From Scytonema hofmannii PCC 7110 (GTDB taxonomy: Bacteria > Cyanobacteriota > Cyanobacteriia > Cyanobacteriales > Nostocaceae): a stretch of 64,000 bases of DNA. This document shows, in pieces, positions 1 to 8,832 of the stretch. The stretch spans positions 10,436,341 through 10,500,340 of the forward strand of contig NZ_KQ976354.1 of NCBI RefSeq assembly GCF_000346485.2, given 5' to 3'. Below the pieces are notes generated by a model that made no database searches, was not told where the DNA came from, and saw nothing but the letters and a program-made list of their open reading frames with translations. How positions within the stretch are numbered: the first letter of the stretch is position 1; every line of letters starts with the position of its first letter. Made by a program: the position numbers and the translations under genes.

Positions 1-1
1 T

Positions 2-922
2 AAGGCGTTAAATTTTATCAATCCAGAAGAAATTTCAGCAACAATTCTTTTGACGGCTCTCAATCGATTTCTTCAAGAAAAGAATGGTTCGAAAATGGCT
101 TTTCTGGATGGTTCGCCAACAGAACGGATGTGCGAGCCGATGGTGGATTACATCACCTCACGAGGTGGAGAAGTTCGATTGAATGCGCCATTAAAAGAAA
201 TTTTGCTGAACGAAGATGGCACTGTCAAAGGATACGTCATACGCGGGCTGAATGGGGCAAGCGATGAAGTTGTGACAGCCGATATGTACGTCTCGGCAAT
301 GTCAGTGGACGTCATGAAGGTGATGATGCCGGAACCTTGGAAGCAAGTAGAATTTTTCCAAAAGCTAGAAGGTTTGGAAGGCGTACCGGTGATAAACTTA
401 CAGCTATGGTTTGACCGTAAACTAACAGATATCGACCAGCTGCTGTTTTCGCGATCGCCCTTGCTTAGCGTTTATGCTGACATGAGCAACACTTGTCGCG
501 GGTACGAAAACCCCGATAAATCGATGCTGGAGTTAGTTTTAGCACCAGCCGTCGATTGGATTGCTAAATCTGATGAAGAAATATTACAGGCAACCCTTGC
601 CGAATTAGAAAAGCTCTTTCCCGACCACTTCATCGGAGACAATCCGACAAAGTTGCTAAAATACCATGTCGTAAAAACGCCGCGATCGGTTTACAAAGCA
701 ACGCCCGGTCGTCAGCAGCACCGTCCAGAACAAGTGACTCCAGTTTCCAACTTCTATCTAGCAGGTAGTTACACGATGCAACGTTACTTGGGGAGTATGG
801 AAGGTGCCGTACTTTCTGGTAAGCTGACAGCGCAGGCGATAGCTGAAGCACATCCAGTGGCAAAATCGTCAAGCCTGCAAATGCAAACCCTTCAGCCTGC
901 AACGAATGCTGCAACTGCCTGA
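2..922 (+). CDS. crtP: 15-cis-phytoene desaturase, C-terminal part (5' end outside window)
   Basis: The reading frame is open from base 2, so the gene starts upstream; 306 residues are visible. They match the C-terminal two thirds of the plant/cyanobacterial phytoene desaturase (CrtP/Pds), an FAD enzyme that takes phytoene to zeta-carotene at the membrane. Recognisable stretches are [19 protein letters not shown], the SPTERMCEP segment, and the C-terminal FAD-binding piece [21 protein letters not shown]. The TTG at 50 is an internal codon, not a start. The stop overlaps the start of crtB by 17 bp, so the two genes are probably translationally coupled in one carotenoid operon. The last 20 residues are low in complexity, as usual for this family. 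Confidence 0.96.
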   Translation, partial: KALNFINPEEISATILLTALNRFLQEKNGSKMAFLDGSPTERMCEPMVDYITSRGGEVRLNAPLKEILLNEDGTVKGYVIRGLNGASDEVVTADMYVSAMSVDVMKVMMPEPWKQVEFFQKLEGLEGVPVINLQLWFDRKLTDIDQLLFSRSPLLSVYADMSNTCRGYENPDKSMLELVLAPAVDWIAKSDEEILQATLAELEKLFPDHFIGDNPTKLLKYHVVKTPRSVYKATPGRQQHRPEQVTPVSNFYLAGSYTMQRYLGSMEGAVLSGKLTAQAIAEAHPVAKSSSLQMQTLQPATNAATA

Positions 923-1838
923 TTCTCCCCCACGCATGAAAACGTTGGTCTCGGTAGACGAGTCCTACGAACTTTGTCGCCAACTCACAGAAAAACATGC
1001 CAAAACTTTTTACCTGGCTACTTTGCTGATGAGTAAGGTAAAGCGCAAGCATATTTGGGCAATCTATGCTTGGTGTCGTCGTACAGATGAACTAGTGGAC
1101 GGTCCCGTTGCTTCTATCACCACACCGGAAACCTTGGATCGGTGGGAGCAGCAACTGAAATCCATTTTCGCAGGACAGCCAACGGACAATTTCGATGTAG
1201 CTCTCGTGGATACCCTCCACTCTTGCCCGACGGACATCCAACCCTATCGGGACATGATTGAGGGTCAGCGTATGGATCTATACCGAAGCCGCTACCAAAC
1301 TTTTGAGGAGTTATACCTCTACTGTTATCGCGTCGCCGGCACTGTAGGCTTGATGTCAACAGCAGTTATGGGCGTAGATACATCCAATCAAACAGCCCCT
1401 TGGCACAAGAGCGAGTCGCCCTATATTCCTACGGAAGAAGCAATTTCCTTAGGAATTGCCAGCCAGATGACCAATATCCTGCGCGATGTAGGAGAAGACG
1501 CAAGTCGGGGGAGAATTTACATTCCCTTAGAAGACTTAGCGAAGTTCAATTACACCGAGCAAGACTTGATCCAAGGTGTAATTGATGAGCGATGGCGATC
1601 GTTGATGCGCTTCCAAATTAGCAGGACGCGCCAATTTTATACAAAAGCAGAAAGAGGAATCAGCTATCTCTCTGCTGATGCTCGGTTACCCGTATGGGCT
1701 GCTCTAATCCATTACAGTAGGATTCTCAAGGTTATTGAACGCAGCGATTATGACGTGTTCAATCAGCGTGCTTACGTGCCGAAATTACAAAAGTTACTTA
1801 CATTACCAGTGGCATGGTTGCGAGCACAAGTGTTGTAA
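906..1838 (+). CDS. crtB: Phytoene synthase
   Basis: 310 residues, the usual length. It condenses two geranylgeranyl diphosphates to phytoene, the first committed carotenoid step, just before CrtP acts. Sequence marks: the isoprenyl synthase motif RRTDELVDG near residue 58-66, the second Asp-rich motif [12 protein letters not shown]-type stretch (read as [11 protein letters not shown] near residues 188-198) and [11 protein letters not shown]. The ATG at 906 lies inside crtP (17-bp overlap, different frame). The protein begins [14 protein letters not shown], the beginning I know for cyanobacterial phytoene synthases, which supports this start over the later ATG at residue 11. Confidence 0.96.
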   Translation: MLQLPDSPPRMKTLVSVDESYELCRQLTEKHAKTFYLATLLMSKVKRKHIWAIYAWCRRTDELVDGPVASITTPETLDRWEQQLKSIFAGQPTDNFDVALVDTLHSCPTDIQPYRDMIEGQRMDLYRSRYQTFEELYLYCYRVAGTVGLMSTAVMGVDTSNQTAPWHKSESPYIPTEEAISLGIASQMTNILRDVGEDASRGRIYIPLEDLAKFNYTEQDLIQGVIDERWRSLMRFQISRTRQFYTKAERGISYLSADARLPVWAALIHYSRILKVIERSDYDVFNQRAYVPKLQKLLTLPVAWLRAQVL

Positions 1839-1844
1839 GGTTTG

Positions 1845-1906
1845 TCATTGGTCATTTGTCCTTTGTTCACACGAATGACAAATGACAAATGACAAATGGC
1901 AAATAA
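1845..1906. repeat. Inverted ATGACAA heptamer repeats after crtB
   Basis: Immediately after crtB, several ATGACAA units follow one another from about 1875 and are preceded by complementary TCATTTGTC-type sequence from about 1847. The two halves can pair into a hairpin, so the segment may double as a transcript end for crtP-crtB. There is no clear T-run. It belongs to the short tandem heptamer repeats seen throughout this window. Confidence 0.7.
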
Positions 1907-1955
1907 CTATTGACATTTCAATTTTTGCTCTGGTAACATTAGTATTCGTGACCCT

Positions 1956-2044
1956 GGAGAGGTGGCTGAGTGGTCGAAAGCGGCAGATTGCTAATCTGTT
2001 GGAGCGTTTTGGCGTTCCCGAGGGTTCGAATCCCTCCCTCTCCG
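1956..2044 (+). tRNA. tRNA-Ser (anticodon GCU)
   Basis: An 89-nt class II tRNA. The acceptor arms GGAGAGG (1956-1962) and CCTCTCC (2037-2043) pair perfectly and base 2044 is the discriminator G. The anticodon loop TTGCTAA (1988-1994) gives anticodon GCT at 1990-1992, reading AGC/AGU serine codons. A long variable arm (GGAGCG...CGTTCC region) and a TTCGAATC T-loop are present. CCA is not encoded. Class II architecture with this anticodon fits serine only. Confidence 0.97.
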
Positions 2045-2186
2045 TTGTTTTAGCAATTGATGAAGACTGATGGAAAGTTATTTTCACCAATTTTTTCATC
2101 AATGTTATTATTTATCTTCTGGAGCCAATATAAAAACTGAACCCACTTAATCTGGTGGTTGACCATACGGATTTTGATGATCTGCT

Positions 2187-2219
2187 AGATCCCCGACTTC
2201 TTAAAGAAGTCGGGGATCT
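2187..2219. repeat. 33-bp palindrome (AGATCCCCGACTTCTT arms)
   Basis: A perfect 16-bp inverted repeat with a single-base loop. A related longer palindrome with the same core (CAGATCCCC...GGGGATCTG) lies at 6983-7033, so this is a dispersed palindromic repeat family rather than a gene-specific terminator. There is no T-run. It sits between tRNA-Ser and the ABC binding protein gene. Confidence 0.85.
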
Positions 2220-2316
2220 GAGCAAACTTATCCATCAAAACTTATGCGACAGAACACTAGTCAAATTTTAATCTTATATTTAGGCTCCTATAAAGAAGAG
2301 GAGTGAAATTTATTGT

Positions 2317-3633
2317 ATGCAAAGAACAAGCACAGCCTTAGCCCTGGCTTTAGTGACTGTAGGAATTGGTTTTCTGACCGCGGCTTGTGATACCCAAGCC
2401 CCCAATACGTCAACAACTAACAGTGGTAACACAACCCCAGAAAGCTCAAATACAACTGCTAGTGGTAGCGGTCTGAAAATAGGTTCTTTATTGCCCGCCA
2501 CTGGAGATCTAGCCTCCATCGGGCAGCAAATGATCCCATCCGTTCCCTTTCTTGTTGAGACTGTTAATGCTTGTGGGGGGGTTAATGGTCAACCCGTGAC
2601 ACTCATTCAGGTAGATGACCAAACCGATCCTAAAGCGGGTGCAGCTGGTATGACAAAACTAGCGACTGTAGACAAGGTAGCAGGTGTGGTAGGCTCTTTT
2701 GCCAGCAGTGTTTCTACTGCTGCTGTCTCAATTGCCGTCCAGAACAAAGTCATGCTAATTTCCCCTGGTAGCACAAGCCCCGTCTTTACCGAACAAGCAA
2801 AAAAAGGTGAATTTAAAGGTTTTTGGGCGCGTACTGTTCCACCTGATAGCTATCAAGGACCAGCCCTAGCTACATTGGCACAAAAAAGAGGTTACAAGCG
2901 AGTTTCTACCCTTGTAATTAATAACGATTACGGCGTTGGTTTTGAACAAGCATTTGTACGAGCTTTTGAAAAATCGGGGGGAACTGTTGTTAATAAAAAC
3001 AAACCGGTTCGCTACGACCCCAAATCAACCACTTTTGAAAGTGAAGCCTCAGCAGCTTTTGGAGGTAAACCAGATGCTGTTCTGGGAGTTTTTTACGTAG
3101 AAACAGGTAGCTTGCTTTTAAAATCAGCATACCAACAAGGTTTGCTACAGGGGGTACAGGTAATGCTGACTGACGGTATGAAGTCAGATGAGTTTCCCCA
3201 ACAAGTTGGCAAAACAAATGATGGAAAATATATTGTGACGGGTGTTATTGGTACGGTACCGGGTTCTGATGGAAAAGCATTAGAAGCTCTTACCAAACTT
3301 TGGCAATCAAAAAAAGGTAGTTCACCAGGAGAATTTGCTCCTCAATCATGGGATGCCACTGCTTTACTAGTACTAGCGGCACAAGCTGCCAAGGAGAACA
3401 CTGGTACGGGTATAGCAAATAAAATCAGTGAAGTATCAAATGCTCCTGGTGTAGAAGTCACAGACGTTTGTGAGGGATTGAAGTTACTTAAAGAAGGGAA
3501 AGATATTAATTACCAAGGCGCGAGTGGCAACGTAGATGTTGACAAAAACGGTGATGTCATTGGTATCTACAATGTCTGGACTGTTGAACCTGACGGTAAA
3601 CTCAAAACAATTGACAAAGTGAGTCCAAAGTAA
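2317..3633 (+). CDS. ABC transporter substrate-binding lipoprotein, branched-chain/neutral amino-acid type (NatB-like)
   Basis: 438 residues. The N-terminus is a lipoprotein signal peptide with lipobox LTAAC, so Cys24 would be lipidated and the mature protein anchored on the periplasmic side. A Ser/Thr/Asn-rich linker (about 26-52) follows, then a type 1 periplasmic-binding-fold domain starting LKIGSLLPATGDLASIGQQM. This is the Leu/Ile/Val (LivJ/UrtA) family; the closest type I recall is the NatB subunit of the cyanobacterial N-I neutral amino acid system. No permease or ATPase gene is adjacent, so it must work with a transporter encoded elsewhere. GAGGAG lies about 13 nt before the ATG. Confidence 0.85.
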   Translation: MQRTSTALALALVTVGIGFLTAACDTQAPNTSTTNSGNTTPESSNTTASGSGLKIGSLLPATGDLASIGQQMIPSVPFLVETVNACGGVNGQPVTLIQVDDQTDPKAGAAGMTKLATVDKVAGVVGSFASSVSTAAVSIAVQNKVMLISPGSTSPVFTEQAKKGEFKGFWARTVPPDSYQGPALATLAQKRGYKRVSTLVINNDYGVGFEQAFVRAFEKSGGTVVNKNKPVRYDPKSTTFESEASAAFGGKPDAVLGVFYVETGSLLLKSAYQQGLLQGVQVMLTDGMKSDEFPQQVGKTNDGKYIVTGVIGTVPGSDGKALEALTKLWQSKKGSSPGEFAPQSWDATALLVLAAQAAKENTGTGIANKISEVSNAPGVEVTDVCEGLKLLKEGKDINYQGASGNVDVDKNGDVIGIYNVWTVEPDGKLKTIDKVSPK

Positions 3634-3780
3634 TGCGATTTTGGATTTTAGATTTTAGATTTTGGATTAGGAGATGGTGGATTTTGGATTAGGGGATGGT
3701 GGATTTGAGATTTGGGATTTTGAAAATTTTCCTACCCTACTCCCTACTCCCCACTCCCTACTCCCTTTTTCAAGACAGGG
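3634..3780. repeat. Heptamer repeat block after the binding-protein gene
   Basis: Two heptamer families in tandem: TTTTAGA/TTTTGGA units (about 3641-3725), then pyrimidine-rich ACTCCCT/CTACTCC units (about 3733-3770). Both families recur elsewhere in the window. No coding signal is visible. Confidence 0.75.
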
Positions 3781-3810
3781 TGGACATTGCCCTACCTACT
3801 GAATCGTTAT

Positions 3811-4683
3811 TTATCGACCAAAGAGACTACCGAAATTGTAACCAATTCCGATCGCCAAACCGACATCTATATCATCAAAAAATGCTGCATTTATAGCAGC
3901 TGTTGCTGTAAACTGAGACGATATTGGTACGTCAATACCACCAGTAAGCAAGAAAGCTACATCAGCATCATCGCTAGTTTCAATAGCAACACCAGCACCA
4001 AGATAAGGCGCAATAGGCAATGGTTCGGAGAAAGGATCTACCGATCTAAATGACAAGTCATAAGTTACGGGAATGAGAATGGCTGTATCGTCTCCAATCA
4101 CAGCCGATGGACGTGCAGATAAAACACGTGTCAGCCCGATTTTACTAAGAACCATGAAGTTACCATCGCTCAAAGCAGAGTCGCCACCCAACCCGATGTT
4201 TCCTCCTATTCCGATGTAACTCGATCCACCACGAGTTCTTCGCCCTGGATCGACAGTAGTAATATCGGATTGTGCCACTTTAGAAGTAGATGGCTTAACC
4301 TGGGTTTCAGTTTCTTGGGGAGTTACAAGCGCTGCAGATGACGTAGTTGTCGTTCCTGGAACAGGTGTAACAACGTTGTTAGAAGTTTCCTGTTGTGTAT
4401 TATTTTGTACTTGCTGCACCTGATTTAGATCGGCAGCAGATGCTACGGTATGATCGGGAACGGAAGATTTCTCCACATATGAAGTAAAGACATTTGGGTA
4501 GAAGTGTTCTACTTTAATACTTGTTGTTCGGGCAGACGCTTCAGTTCCAGAAGATGCTCTCAACTGTTCACCGTTTGTAGTATCTACTACTTGAGCAACA
4601 GCAGGCACGCTGAAACTTGTAGCTACTATAGCTGATATGCTCAGCACGCAAAAAGAATTTTTACGGAAAAAAATAGTGTTCAC
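3811..4683 (-). CDS. Exported protein with barrel-like C-terminal domain, function unknown
   Basis: About 290 residues. A signal peptide (hydrophobic ISAIVATSFSVPAVA, cleavage probably after AVA before QVVDT) is followed by a Ser/Thr/Gln-rich linker (about 90-140) and a Gly-rich C-terminal half with alternating polar/hydrophobic stretches (SSYIGIGGNIGLGG, PYLGAGVAIET, LAIGIGYNFGSLFGR), the look of a small outer-membrane beta-barrel. Two GTG codons are possible starts; GAGGAG lies 5 nt before the second one (4683), while the first (4689) overlaps that SD, so I place the start at 4683. It converges on the ABC binding-protein gene across a repeat block. No named family recognised. Confidence 0.75.
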   Translation of the reverse strand: MNTIFFRKNSFCVLSISAIVATSFSVPAVAQVVDTTNGEQLRASSGTEASARTTSIKVEHFYPNVFTSYVEKSSVPDHTVASAADLNQVQQVQNNTQQETSNNVVTPVPGTTTTSSAALVTPQETETQVKPSTSKVAQSDITTVDPGRRTRGGSSYIGIGGNIGLGGDSALSDGNFMVLSKIGLTRVLSARPSAVIGDDTAILIPVTYDLSFRSVDPFSEPLPIAPYLGAGVAIETSDDADVAFLLTGGIDVPISSQFTATAAINAAFFDDIDVGLAIGIGYNFGSLFGR

Positions 4684-5072
4684 AATCACTCCTCAAAAAA
4701 TATTGCCTGAAAAATAATTAAGTTGTTAGATTTTTAGTCAACTTTTGGCAATATCCACCATTTAACACTAAAAAAATGATTCCATCATCCTCTATTGGAC
4801 ATGACTGTGCAGAAATTTTAAGCCCCATTCCGCACCCCAACTGTCACACGAAGAAGAACGTGAGATGAATGCTGGGACAAAAACTCCGACACCCCCAACC
4901 TATTTTTACCGTGTTTCAAAGCAGGAAAGGCTACTGAGGCAATGCTTGATGATATTCATTCTTGCACGAGCGTGATGAGGGAAAATTTTATTCCCAATTT
5001 TCAAGACTTATTTGGAAAATATCGATTTCAAATGGTAGCAATTTATTATATATAAATTGAGACTATGTTCTT
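4684..5072. other. Intergenic region between divergent genes
   Basis: 389 bp between the exported protein (minus) and the small membrane protein (plus). It should hold both promoters. No open frame, tRNA or clear operator is seen. Confidence 0.5.
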
Positions 5073-5561
5073 ATGTCGCGTCAAAATAAAAAGCCAAGTG
5101 GATGCGGATGCTCAAATATTCCGATTTCCATAATCATAGCTATCTTAGGAGGTGGTTATTGGTGGTTCATCCAGCCAGGAAATCTAGACATCAGCCGCCT
5201 TTTACCTAAGAATATACCAATAACTAATTCTTCAGTTAGTTTTGATATCTGTCATCATAATCCTTATTGGGCTAAACGATATTTCGCCGCTGATTGGCAA
5301 CAATGGAATGTCGATCAGGTATTTATTCAAGCTTATAATGAGGCGAATTTCAAAGAAGAATTAAATTATGCCAAAAATTATGCGGGAATTGCTATTAGCG
5401 AGCGACAATTCCATCGCTTAAAAGAATTAATAGATAACCCCGCAATCAAAAGTATTTTAGTTTTCCCCCTTGCTGGAAAACCAGAAGAAACAGCTTCTAG
5501 CTTAAAAAGCTTAACGCAAAACAACGGCTACTCCCCTCCCGCCCGAAGATTACCTATTTGA
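5073..5561 (+). CDS. Hypothetical single-pass membrane protein, possibly truncated
   Basis: 162 residues. A short basic N-terminus with a GCGC motif is followed by one membrane segment (about residues 16-33, IPISIIIAILGGGYWWFI), then a soluble part with SFDICHHNPYWAKRYFAADWQQW and a helical region. The last residues (NNGYSPPARRLPI) look unlike a domain end, and an ACCGCAAAGAC-type dispersed repeat follows at about 5566, so the original C-terminus may have been lost. No family recognised; the gene is probably real because hydrophobicity and composition are protein-like over its whole length. Confidence 0.6.
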   Translation: MSRQNKKPSGCGCSNIPISIIIAILGGGYWWFIQPGNLDISRLLPKNIPITNSSVSFDICHHNPYWAKRYFAADWQQWNVDQVFIQAYNEANFKEELNYAKNYAGIAISERQFHRLKELIDNPAIKSILVFPLAGKPEETASSLKSLTQNNGYSPPARRLPI

Positions 5562-5636
5562 ATGAACCGCAAAGACATAAAGGACATGAAAAAAGAGGAA
5601 AAAAAGATAATTTTACTTTAAACGCGATCGCTTTTA

Positions 5637-6050
5637 TCAATCGGTGATTTGCCTTCTCATAGACTTAATTTCTCCGCGCTTGCTTTTGCTATCAAGACGC
5701 TTTTTTTGAGAGTTGCGAGTTGGCTTGGTAGGTTTACGGTTTATTTTCAGTATGACTACGCTTTTGATGAGTTCTTGCAGTCGTCTCAACGCTTCTTCCC
5801 GGTTCTTCTCTTGGCTTCTGTATTCTTGAGACTTAATAACAACAACTCCCTCTTGGGTGATACGTCGATCTTTGAGCTTTAAAAGTTGTTCTTTGTAAAA
5901 ATCGGGTAATGATGAAGCCTTTATATCAAAACGCAAGTGGATGGCAGTGGAAACCTTGTTTACGTTTTGACCTCCTGCTCCTTGTGAGCGAATTGCATTA
6001 ATTTCGATCTCGCTGTCGGGGATGATAGTTTTGGTAGAAATTTGCAGCAT
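5637..6050 (-). CDS. arfB: Peptidyl-tRNA hydrolase ArfB (YaeJ) ribosome-rescue factor
   Basis: 137 residues, normal for ArfB. It has the release-factor catalytic GGQ motif (residues 26-28, within RSQGAGGQNVNKVSTA) and, after a short helical domain, a basic C-terminal tail (KINRKPTKPTRNSQKKRLDSK region, from about 100) that in ArfB enters the empty mRNA channel of stalled ribosomes. The role is release of peptides from ribosomes stuck on non-stop mRNA. It lacks the codon-recognition domains of RF1/RF2 by length. Standalone gene; both neighbours are unrelated. Confidence 0.93.
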   Translation of the reverse strand: MLQISTKTIIPDSEIEINAIRSQGAGGQNVNKVSTAIHLRFDIKASSLPDFYKEQLLKLKDRRITQEGVVVIKSQEYRSQEKNREEALRRLQELIKSVVILKINRKPTKPTRNSQKKRLDSKSKRGEIKSMRRQITD

Positions 6051-6134
6051 TACTTATATATAGCTTATTTTGGACATCACATACAAGGACAGAAGCAACA
6101 ATATTCAGAGGTGATAACCGAACTATCACTCCTA

Positions 6135-6236
6135 ATACCATTTCACTTTAATCGTGATACATTTAAATTCTGTAAAGACGCGCCATGGCGCGTCTCTACG
6201 TTTTAGATTTGTATCATCCTTTTCGTAAAATGGTAT
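6135..6236. repeat. 102-bp nested palindromic MITE-like element
   Basis: Outer termini ATACCATTTCAC and CGTAAAATGGTAT are imperfect inverted repeats, inner arms GATACA.../...TTGTATC also pair, and the centre is the perfect palindrome AGACGCGCCATGGCGCGTCT. The whole unit can fold into one long hairpin. No reading frame. It lies just upstream of arfB. Confidence 0.8.
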
Positions 6237-6626
6237 AAGGATTTATTTGAGCACATTTTTGATAATAATAACTATTTTATAACATCAGTCTCCAGTGAAA
6301 CAAACAGAACTTTAATGAACGATCGCGTTGATATCCGTAATAACTCTGTAGCAATTAATATCATAAATAGGAGAAGATATTATTTACAAGTAAGATAAAT
6401 AGTATGTCTGCTTCTAATCCAGAAAGTATAAAATTTGCGTCAAAAGTTGTAAGTAGCGTTTCTAGTCACTTAAAGTAACTACTGTACCAATGCTATAGTG
6501 ACCAATGACCAGTTAATTAAGAATCAATTTTCTTTTTGATTCCATAAATAAATTTATTAATTAGGGACACAATATAATTGTGTCCCTGCTTTTTAAATGG
6601 ATATTAAAAAATCTGAATGATCTAAA
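6237..6626. other. Intergenic, no gene seen
   Basis: AT-rich segment without a supported open frame. Short direct/inverted bits such as TAATTAGGGACACAATATAATTGTGTCCCTG (about 6560-6590) contain a hairpin GGGACACAA/TTGTGTCCC followed by TTTTT-rich sequence, a plausible terminator for a small transcript or for the zinc-ribbon gene region. Confidence 0.4.
6564..6597 (+). terminator. Hairpin GGGACACAA/TTGTGTCCC with following T-run
   Basis: A 9-bp perfect stem (GGGACACAA, about 6565-6573; TTGTGTCCC, about 6578-6587) with a short loop, followed by TGCTTTTT. This is the form of a rho-independent terminator on the plus strand. What transcript it ends is unclear, because no gene is seen just upstream on that strand. 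Confidence 0.5.
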
Positions 6627-6812
6627 CTATTTATAATAGGAAACAGCTAATTGTTTTCGAGCGAATTGAGTAGACCTAGCCATAGAGAGTGAATCCAGAC
6701 TTCTTTGACTAAGTTCAGGCATCTCTTGCCAGCAGCTGCGGCAAAACCAAGAAATTTGATTTTTACGGATATGGCGTAGCAGTTGGTTAGAGCAACAGGG
6801 ACAAGTAGTCAT
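6627..6812 (-). CDS. Small zinc-ribbon-like protein
   Basis: 61 residues. Two Cys pairs, CPCC near residues 4-7 and CRSC near 24-27, separated by a basic segment, resemble a minimal zinc ribbon. The C-terminal half (RSTQFARKQLAVSYYK) is basic. I recall small proteins of this type in cyanobacteria but cannot name a function; nucleic-acid binding is only an inference. It lies about 260 bp downstream of the PATAN-receiver gene on the same strand, with a palindromic repeat between. Confidence 0.6.
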   Translation of the reverse strand: MTTCPCCSNQLLRHIRKNQISWFCRSCWQEMPELSQRSLDSLSMARSTQFARKQLAVSYYK

Positions 6813-6982
6813 AATTTTTTTAAAACCCCATTATGATAAACGTACTGAATTTAGGCTTCGGTCTACGTTTTTGAACTGAATTTCGTCTGTGTTAAATGTA
6901 GTTAGAATATTTGAGGAATTTTTGAAGATCCCGTTTTTGTTACAAAAATGTAATATAAGGTAATGTTTGTACAAAAAAACAA

Positions 6983-7033
6983 GCGTTACTCAGATCCCCA
7001 GCTTCTCTAAGAAGTCGGGGATCTGAGTAACGC
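6983..7033. repeat. 51-bp near-perfect palindrome
   Basis: Arms GCGTTACTCAGATCCCC and GGGGATCTGAGTAACGC are perfect complements, with an imperfect inner part. It shares its core with the palindrome at 2187-2219. It lies just past the stop of the PATAN-receiver gene and could terminate its transcript, but its dispersed nature suggests a repeat element. Confidence 0.8.
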
Positions 7034-7071
7034 CAGTAAGGGTTAGCGGACATCTAGCTAATTTTTCGTTC

Positions 7072-8187
7072 TCACTTAATATTTTGAAATATGATTTTTA
7101 GTAAATCTACTTGCGAAAAAGGCTTTGTCAGATATCCGGTTGACTTAACCATTTTTGCCTTCGCTTTATCGATAAATCCCGTTCGTCCCGTAACCATAAT
7201 TACAGGTGTATTTTGAAAATATGAATGTTTTCTTAACAAAGAACAGATTTCATACCCATCTAAGTTGGGCATTTCAATATCAAGTAAAATTATATCCGGT
7301 TTAATACGGATAATCTGCATTAAAGCTTTCAGAGGATCGCTAATTCCTGTGACAGTGAATATTTGTTGATCTAAAAAGTTTTTAACAGCATTGACAACAA
7401 CGGGACTATCATCAATACAAACCACTTTATAAAGTCTTTGCTCGGTGGAAGTTTGAAAAGTTTCTTGTCTGGTATTATTAGTTTCTATCTCAGGATCGCT
7501 AATGCTAGGAATCAAAAACTGACTTGAGTCGTTGATAACTTCATGTCTCTCCTGTCTGATAAACTTTTGTTCAATCTTGGCTTGATATTTTCGTGCTTTT
7601 GCCTTGATAAATTGTATGCACTGCTGTTGAGCACTTGCAGGTTTAGCATTTCTCTGTTGTTGTCTATCTTGACATTCTTCAAAAAGCACGCGTAAATCTA
7701 AATGACAGAATCTTGGTAAATCGTCCAAGCAAACTTCTGGTACGAATTCGTAGCTTCCATCTTCAATTTTGAGTAATGGCTCTAATACGTCTAGCGCCAA
7801 TTGCTCTATCAACATTCCTGCTTCCGCAGAAGTTATGTGATTTTGATTAACCAACCAGCAAATAAGCCTATACTCTGGACTTTCTATTGATTCATCATTA
7901 TTGTGGGTTTCTAATAATGATTGGAAGTGTTTATCAATCGCATTACGAAGATTGGGAACTTGTTCGCTTAGCCGTTGCAAATTTCTATGAAGAATATCAA
8001 ACATTTGCTCGCTATAGGAGATATAAACGAGTTCGCCTTTCTCCATATAAATTAGCCAGGAAGCCGATGGACTATAAACTTGCCAACAACCAGTATTGTG
8101 GTTACTAGCCATTTTACTTAGTAGAAATAGCGGCTGTATTTTCTGGAAAAACCTGTATCTACCAATGGGAAGTGTAGTCATATTCAT
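7072..8187 (-). CDS. PatA-type response regulator (PATAN/DUF4388 domain plus receiver)
   Basis: 371 residues. The N-terminal ~170 residues are a PATAN-type region (WLIYMEKGELVYIS, then helical LICWLVNQNHITSAEAGMLIEQL and DGSYEFVPEV), followed by a linker and a CheY-like receiver (about 252-371). The acid pocket is D259-D260, phospho-acceptor D303 in LLDIEMPNLDG and K355 in LTKPF, all intact. PATAN-receiver proteins include PatA (heterocyst pattern) and PixG/PilG/TaxP regulators of motility. This copy stands alone, without chemotaxis neighbours, so I cannot choose between these roles. Confidence 0.85.
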   Translation of the reverse strand: MNMTTLPIGRYRFFQKIQPLFLLSKMASNHNTGCWQVYSPSASWLIYMEKGELVYISYSEQMFDILHRNLQRLSEQVPNLRNAIDKHFQSLLETHNNDESIESPEYRLICWLVNQNHITSAEAGMLIEQLALDVLEPLLKIEDGSYEFVPEVCLDDLPRFCHLDLRVLFEECQDRQQQRNAKPASAQQQCIQFIKAKARKYQAKIEQKFIRQERHEVINDSSQFLIPSISDPEIETNNTRQETFQTSTEQRLYKVVCIDDSPVVVNAVKNFLDQQIFTVTGISDPLKALMQIIRIKPDIILLDIEMPNLDGYEICSLLRKHSYFQNTPVIMVTGRTGFIDKAKAKMVKSTGYLTKPFSQVDLLKIIFQNIK

Positions 8188-8568
8188 GGCTCTGAGTTCA
8201 CATCAAGATTTGCAACCAAAGTTGGGTTGTGAACAAATTTATGAATGACAATATTTTGTCAGGATAATTGCAACATATAGATAGCAAATTGTCCTATCTT
8301 GACATAAACCTGTTCTTTGCTCTCCTAACCACGCTTGTTCTTGTAAAGCCCAAGTTGTAGAAATTAGAAGTTTGAAGTTACAGCCAGTTCACTAAACTGG
8401 CGGTACTCCTTGTTAGGGAGTCTTGTTTGGAGATGCCTGATTCCTATTAATATTAATTTGGTAACCCTGTAAATTTCTAGTTTTTTCGGCTACATTACCC
8501 TTTAAGAGGGCAAGGATGGAATCACCGACAGATTGTATGGAGAATTCCAGCATCTCCTTGAGGTAGAT
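8188..8568. other. Intergenic upstream of the PATAN-receiver gene
   Basis: About 380 bp. Contains a small hairpin GCCAGTT/AACTGGC (8383-8401) and a run CCCTTTAAGAGGG (about 8500). No supported gene. Confidence 0.45.
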
Positions 8569-8832
8569 TTAGGCGATACGGCTAAAGCACTTAGCTTTGC
8601 TATCGCACCAAGCTTCAAAGTTTGGCTTACTGCAAAGTGTTGATATGGTAGACAGCTTTTCTTCAAAAAAGGTTCTTATTTGACATGAGCACATACCAAG
8701 ACTTTCTTGTCTTTTCATATGCCTTGAGCAGATAGGTATATTTTGAGACCGCCGACTATGACCCTGTAACAGTTGTCCGCTCAATACCCCTGTCTCTAGC
8801 CAACTTAAAATACTGCTTTGACTATAATTCAC
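8569..8832 (-). CDS. Possible small Cys-rich protein, unsupported function
   Basis: 87 residues from a GTG with GGAGGAAGG about 7 nt upstream, which is the best argument for it. The sequence has scattered Cys (ICSRHM, MCSCQI, TLCSKP, AWCDSK) but no regular spacing, and I recognise no family. It lies between two stretches without genes. It could be a chance frame. Confidence 0.3.
   Translation of the reverse strand: MNYSQSSILSWLETGVLSGQLLQGHSRRSQNIPICSRHMKRQESLGMCSCQIRTFFEEKLSTISTLCSKPNFEAWCDSKAKCFSRIA

Noticed and set aside
1882-2070. Open frames across 1845-2102 on both strands
   Set aside because: They consist of the tRNA-Ser gene and flanking heptamer repeats.
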